9,841 nt of DNA from Methanomicrobiales archaeon (GTDB taxonomy: Archaea > Halobacteriota > Methanomicrobia > Methanomicrobiales > Methanospirillaceae): contig JAAYPD010000407.1 of the NCBI GenBank assembly GCA_012520015.1, forward strand, positions 1 to 9,841. Reading direction: 5' to 3'. The translations under genes and the position numbers were made by a program. The notes under the pieces are model-generated. The model made no database searches, was not told the DNA's origin, and was given only the letters and a program-made list of their open reading frames with translations. Shown in pieces: positions 6,438-9,841 of this stretch (its first letter is position 1; every line of letters begins with the position of its first letter).

Positions 6438-9400
6438 GCAGCAACAAAGAGGCAGCTTTTGGCGATATCATGCCATGATGTCAGCATGGTGGTAACCGCA
6501 GGAGCAGGAACAGGCAAAACCTTTGTTCTCGTAGAAAAATACCTGAATCTGATCCAGGACCAGGGCTATCGTATACGTGATGTTCTTGCCCTGACATTCA
6601 CCGATAAGGCCGCTGCCGAGATGAAAGAGCGTGTAAGAAAAACCATCGCAGACCGGTTAAAAGAGGACCCTGACAACCAGGTATGGAAGGATGCACACGA
6701 GGAGATGGTAATCGCCCCGGTGATGACATTTCATTCCTTCTGTGCCCAGATACTAAGGGAATTTGCGATAGAAGCAGGTCTTGATCCAGGGTTTTTGATA
6801 CTTGATGAAGGACAGTCACTTGCCGTCGGAAGAGAAGCTTTTGAAACTCTTATCAGAAGGCCACCTGTTGAGATAAATGAACCACTTATCAGGCTGCTTG
6901 CACAGGTTGAGAAGTATCAGCTCAACCTTATCCTTAATTCTCTCTCAAAGGACCCTGAGACATTAGAGCGGTTTAAAGCCGACCTGTTCGATGATCCTGG
7001 CAAAATTCTCAATTCATGGGAGAAGTTCCTGGAAGATATAAGAGTTCCAGTAATTAACCGGTTTTTTTCTGATCCAGATATTTGTGATGCGATATCGGAT
7101 TTTTGCAGGTTTTTTGATATCTACAGGGGCCAGGAAGACAGTGCAGTCCGTTACCTGGGCATGGTATGTCCAGTTCTGCAGGAGTTGAGCCCTGACCTGC
7201 CGCCGGAGATATTGCATAAAACTGCAGAAGAGTTTTTAAAAATTCGTCCACGAGGAAATATCGGTTCAAAAAAGATATGGGACAATGATGATCTGGTCAG
7301 GTTTCGTGAAGCAAAGGCCTGCCTGTTAGCGGCTTTTGAAGAGGCCGTCCCATACTTTTCGCTCTATTTAGAGAGAGACTCAGTCTTTACCAGGTCAACC
7401 CTCTCATTCCTTCAGGATATCGGCATTGTTACAGAGTACTACCTTGAATTATTACGAAACATAAAACGGCAGGCAAACGGGGTGGATTTTAATGATCTCA
7501 TCCAGTTGACCAGAGAATTTTTGCATAACCATCAGGATACCGTAAAAAGGCACATAAGGCCAAGGTACAAGTACATCCTTGTCGATGAATTCCAGGATAC
7601 AGATCCTGCACAGTTTGATATAATCACTGCAATTACTGGTGTTTTAAACCCCGATAACCGTAGCCTGTTCATTGTTGGCGACCCAAAACAGTCAATTTAC
7701 CTTTTCAGGAATGCTGATGTAACAAGGTTCAAAGAGGCCCAAAGCAGGATTCTCAACGATTGCAGGGGAAAACTGATTAACCTTGATACAAGTTTTCGAA
7801 GCTGCCGGGAAGTCATCGGGTGCGTAAACCATCTCTTCTCATCCATCCTTGCTTCGGATGAAAAACCCTGGGAGTTTGGATATGAGCCGATTATGGTATG
7901 TGATGAGAAAAAAGCATCACCTGGTTCCATCACCGTAATGCTTCCTGGAAAAGCACCAAAAGGGAGCGAACGGTTTGAGACAAAAGAGATTGAGGCAGGG
8001 ATGGTGGCAGACCTTGTCCAGAATATTGTCTCGTCCAGGTCTATGCTGATTACCGACAGGGAAGGTGTCACAAAGCCTGCAGGGTACGGGGATATTGCAA
8101 TTTTAATTGAACGAAGGACTCATCTTTCAAGGTATACAAATGCCTTGTCCAGGAAGGAGACGCCTTTTTATGTCCATGGAGGGATAGGATTTTATTCAAG
8201 ACAGGAGATCTATGATCTTTACTCTGTCCTCTCGTTTCTGCTAAGACCATATGATTCTGCCGCCCTGTTTGGCGTTCTTCGCTCTCCCTGGTTTGGCTTT
8301 TCTGATCCGGTTTTGTACCATCTGCATCATGTTAAAGGGGCTAAACGGGGATGGAGTCTTTATGAAAGATTAAAGGCCTGTGCTGAAAGAATTAACAGAT
8401 CTCATGAAGATTCAGAAGAAGATTCAGAGATAGATTCTGATGAAGATGTCCCGTCGTTTTCATTATCTGACCAGGAGAGAATCGTCCGTGCATCAGGGCT
8501 TCTTGGTGAATGGAGTAAACTTGCCGGCAGGATTCCGGTAATCTCCCTGGTAATAAAGATTATTCGTGACTCTGGTATCCTGACGGTTTATGGGGCGATG
8601 GAGCAGGGAGAGCAGCAGGCAGCAAACCTTACAAAATTGATCGGAATAATCAGGAACAAGACAGAGAGCGGGTACTACAGCCTGTTTGACCTGGTAAATG
8701 ACATGACAATCTCCATCTCCGACGAAGAACGTGAAGGTGAAGCTGCCCTTGATACATTGTCCCAAACTTCTGTAAATATCATGACCGTGCATGCATCAAA
8801 GGGGCTTGAGTTCCCGGTTGTAATTCTCCCGGACATGGGTTCATCGAGGGAAGGAAGGCAGGACCCCATACTTTCGGGTGACAATCCACACATCATTGGC
8901 GTAAAAATTCCAGACCCTGATGCAGATTATGACATGCGTGAAACGCCGGTATACACCGCATTGTCCCTTATCCAGAAAGAAAAGGAGGCTGCGGAGAGGA
9001 AACGGCTGTTTTATGTAGGTTCAACAAGGGCCAGGGATCATCTTGTCTTCTGCGGAAAGCAGCCGGATAAATTCTTTGATTCTGTGAATAAAAGCAGTAA
9101 CAGGATAGACTGGGTCTGCACGCTATTTGGGATCACCAGGGATATTGCAGAGCAGGGCGGAACAATATCTTTTAATCCCGGAGATGGCGGGAAGAGGATT
9201 AATGTCACTGTCCTTACAAGTCCTGAACAGTTGACCAGGATATGGGCACATGAAATGCCACCCAACCTTGTAATCCCTGAGAATTTCGAAGAGATGTGCG
9301 GGGGCAGAGTGCGAAGTAGTGAAAAGATCCTGGATAAAGAGACAAAGGCAATAAGACCAGTTTCTGTTACAGATTTACAGGCGGGAATAAGAGATTTTCG

Positions 9401-9841
9401 CCCTGGAAAGGAGGATATACAGCAGCTCTTCATCCCCGATTCACCCCACCTTGGCCCGGACGAGACAGGAACCCTTCTTCACCAGGTCTTCTCCGGAAAG
9501 GATCTGAGATCTGTTTTGGCATCTTATGACATCAAAAGTCCGAAGGCCGAGACCTTCTGTACATCTTTATACCAGCAGTTTCTAAATACCCCGATAATTA
9601 GAAATTCCATCCGGTCTTTCCAGGAGTTGTCTTTCATAAGTTATTCAGGAACTTATCCACTTTCCGGCAGGATAGACAGGCTGGTCCAGCTAAATGAGAA
9701 TGAATGGGCAGTGATAGATTATAAATCAGGTAAATTGAGGGGATCAGACCTGCAGATGAATATTTACCGGATGGCTGCTGAATCCCTTACCAAAGGGACG
9801 GTTAAGATGTACCTGTATTCCATGGTCACCGGGGAGTATAC
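6435..9841 (+). CDS. addA: AddA-like UvrD-family helicase with C-terminal nuclease, 3' end outside window
   Basis: This is the probable motor and nuclease subunit of an AddAB complex: an ATP-driven 3'-5' superfamily 1 helicase that unwinds broken DNA ends and cuts one strand. The frame is open to the window edge, giving 1135 residues. All the helicase motifs are visible: Q7, Walker A AGAGTGKT (22-29), motif Ia LTFTDKAAAEMKER, Ic MTFHSFCAQIL, motif II VDEFQDT (383-389), motif III VGDPKQSIYLFR (414-425), motif IV LDTSFRS with R455, motif V TVHASKGLEF (784-793), and motif VI LFYVGSTRAR (858-867). GDIAILIERR (about 552-561) begins the second helicase half. The nuclease domain shows H1016 in TLLHQVFSG, D1081 in GRIDRL, D1095 and K1097 in VIDYKSG, and Q1107 and Y1111 in the LQMNIY motif. 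Bacterial AddA is usually about 1200 residues, so only the last tens of residues are likely missing. An acidic repeat insert lies at about 658-671. RecB is the main alternative, but the partner is AddB-like and carries its own nuclease, which favours AddAB. Confidence 0.88.
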   Translation, partial: MAATKRQLLAISCHDVSMVVTAGAGTGKTFVLVEKYLNLIQDQGYRIRDVLALTFTDKAAAEMKERVRKTIADRLKEDPDNQVWKDAHEEMVIAPVMTFHSFCAQILREFAIEAGLDPGFLILDEGQSLAVGREAFETLIRRPPVEINEPLIRLLAQVEKYQLNLILNSLSKDPETLERFKADLFDDPGKILNSWEKFLEDIRVPVINRFFSDPDICDAISDFCRFFDIYRGQEDSAVRYLGMVCPVLQELSPDLPPEILHKTAEEFLKIRPRGNIGSKKIWDNDDLVRFREAKACLLAAFEEAVPYFSLYLERDSVFTRSTLSFLQDIGIVTEYYLELLRNIKRQANGVDFNDLIQLTREFLHNHQDTVKRHIRPRYKYILVDEFQDTDPAQFDIITAITGVLNPDNRSLFIVGDPKQSIYLFRNADVTRFKEAQSRILNDCRGKLINLDTSFRSCREVIGCVNHLFSSILASDEKPWEFGYEPIMVCDEKKASPGSITVMLPGKAPKGSERFETKEIEAGMVADLVQNIVSSRSMLITDREGVTKPAGYGDIAILIERRTHLSRYTNALSRKETPFYVHGGIGFYSRQEIYDLYSVLSFLLRPYDSAALFGVLRSPWFGFSDPVLYHLHHVKGAKRGWSLYERLKACAERINRSHEDSEEDSEIDSDEDVPSFSLSDQERIVRASGLLGEWSKLAGRIPVISLVIKIIRDSGILTVYGAMEQGEQQAANLTKLIGIIRNKTESGYYSLFDLVNDMTISISDEEREGEAALDTLSQTSVNIMTVHASKGLEFPVVILPDMGSSREGRQDPILSGDNPHIIGVKIPDPDADYDMRETPVYTALSLIQKEKEAAERKRLFYVGSTRARDHLVFCGKQPDKFFDSVNKSSNRIDWVCTLFGITRDIAEQGGTISFNPGDGGKRINVTVLTSPEQLTRIWAHEMPPNLVIPENFEEMCGGRVRSSEKILDKETKAIRPVSVTDLQAGIRDFRPGKEDIQQLFIPDSPHLGPDETGTLLHQVFSGKDLRSVLASYDIKSPKAETFCTSLYQQFLNTPIIRNSIRSFQELSFISYSGTYPLSGRIDRLVQLNENEWAVIDYKSGKLRGSDLQMNIYRMAAESLTKGTVKMYLYSMVTGEY
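8406..8441 (+). repeat. In-frame 12-bp tandem repeat, three imperfect copies, encoding acidic residues
   Basis: GAAGATTCAGAA, GAAGATTCAGAG and ATAGATTCTGAT follow one another and encode EDSE, EDSE and IDSD. The repeat lies in the second helicase half of the AddA-like protein, between the LRSPWFGF segment and motif V. A period of 12 keeps the frame, so copy number could vary without breaking the protein. This is probably a flexible loop grown by slippage. Confidence 0.75.

Noticed and set aside
7697..8071. Minus-strand open frame of 124 codons within the addA-like gene
   Set aside because: It is opposite conserved helicase motifs III and IV and has no independent start signal or domain.
2908..9841. 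An AdnAB or RecBCD identity for the two large genes
   Set aside because: AdnAB would have helicase motifs in both subunits, and RecBCD would have a third RecD subunit and a nuclease-dead RecC. Here one subunit is an active helicase and both carry PD-(D/E)XK nuclease residues, as in AddAB.
2908..9841. A new anti-phage defence island centred on the helicase-nuclease pair
   Set aside because: No transposase, integrase, toxin, methyltransferase or other defence-associated gene is visible nearby; the pair is explained by DNA break processing.

Overview
The window looks like chromosomal DNA from a methanogenic archaeon, most likely of the Methanomicrobiales (Methanospirillum-like). No rRNA or other marker gene is present, so this is inference. 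It rests on four things. The histidine kinase fragment has wording typical of that group's many sensor kinases (FTRDYQNLGIKAPLWQ, then a GFGSHTGYGLFL G2 box). Arginine is encoded mostly by AGG/AGA. The AT/GC balance is moderate. Ribosome binding sites are of the GGTGAT type, complementary to the archaeal 16S 3' end.

Layout: (1) 1-513, + strand, the C-terminal part of a sensor histidine kinase cut by the left edge. (2) 554-1678, - strand, a multi-pass membrane protein of unknown function, converging on the kinase. (3) 1679-1897, a divergent intergenic region with weak promoter-like elements and a short overlapping reading frame. (4) 1898-2806, + strand, a soluble N-terminal domain followed by a six-helix DUF308/HdeD-like membrane domain. 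(5) 2807-2907, a gap with a T-rich terminator-like tract and a TATA-like box about 26 bases before the next start codon. (6) 2908-6435, + strand, an AddB-like protein (inactive helicase fold, Fe-S staple, PD-(D/E)XK nuclease). (7) 6435 to the right edge, + strand, an AddA-like UvrD/Rep-family helicase with its own C-terminal nuclease, cut by the window end shortly after the nuclease motifs.

The central find is the addB-addA pair, read from overlapping stop and start codons (TAATG). In bacteria AddAB binds a double-strand break, unwinds and degrades both strands, and is switched by a Chi sequence into making 3' single-stranded ends for the recombinase. Archaea are generally described as using HerA-NurA with Mre11-Rad50 for this, so a complete-looking AddAB with all helicase motifs, both nuclease sites and four Fe-S cysteines is notable. 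Three details differ from the textbook enzyme: the AddB Walker A has lost its lysine, the AddB cysteine cluster is spaced C-x5-C-x5-C, and both subunits carry acidic low-complexity inserts.

The kinase and the two membrane proteins show no evident functional link to AddAB. No RNA genes, CRISPR array, insertion sequence or attachment site was seen.
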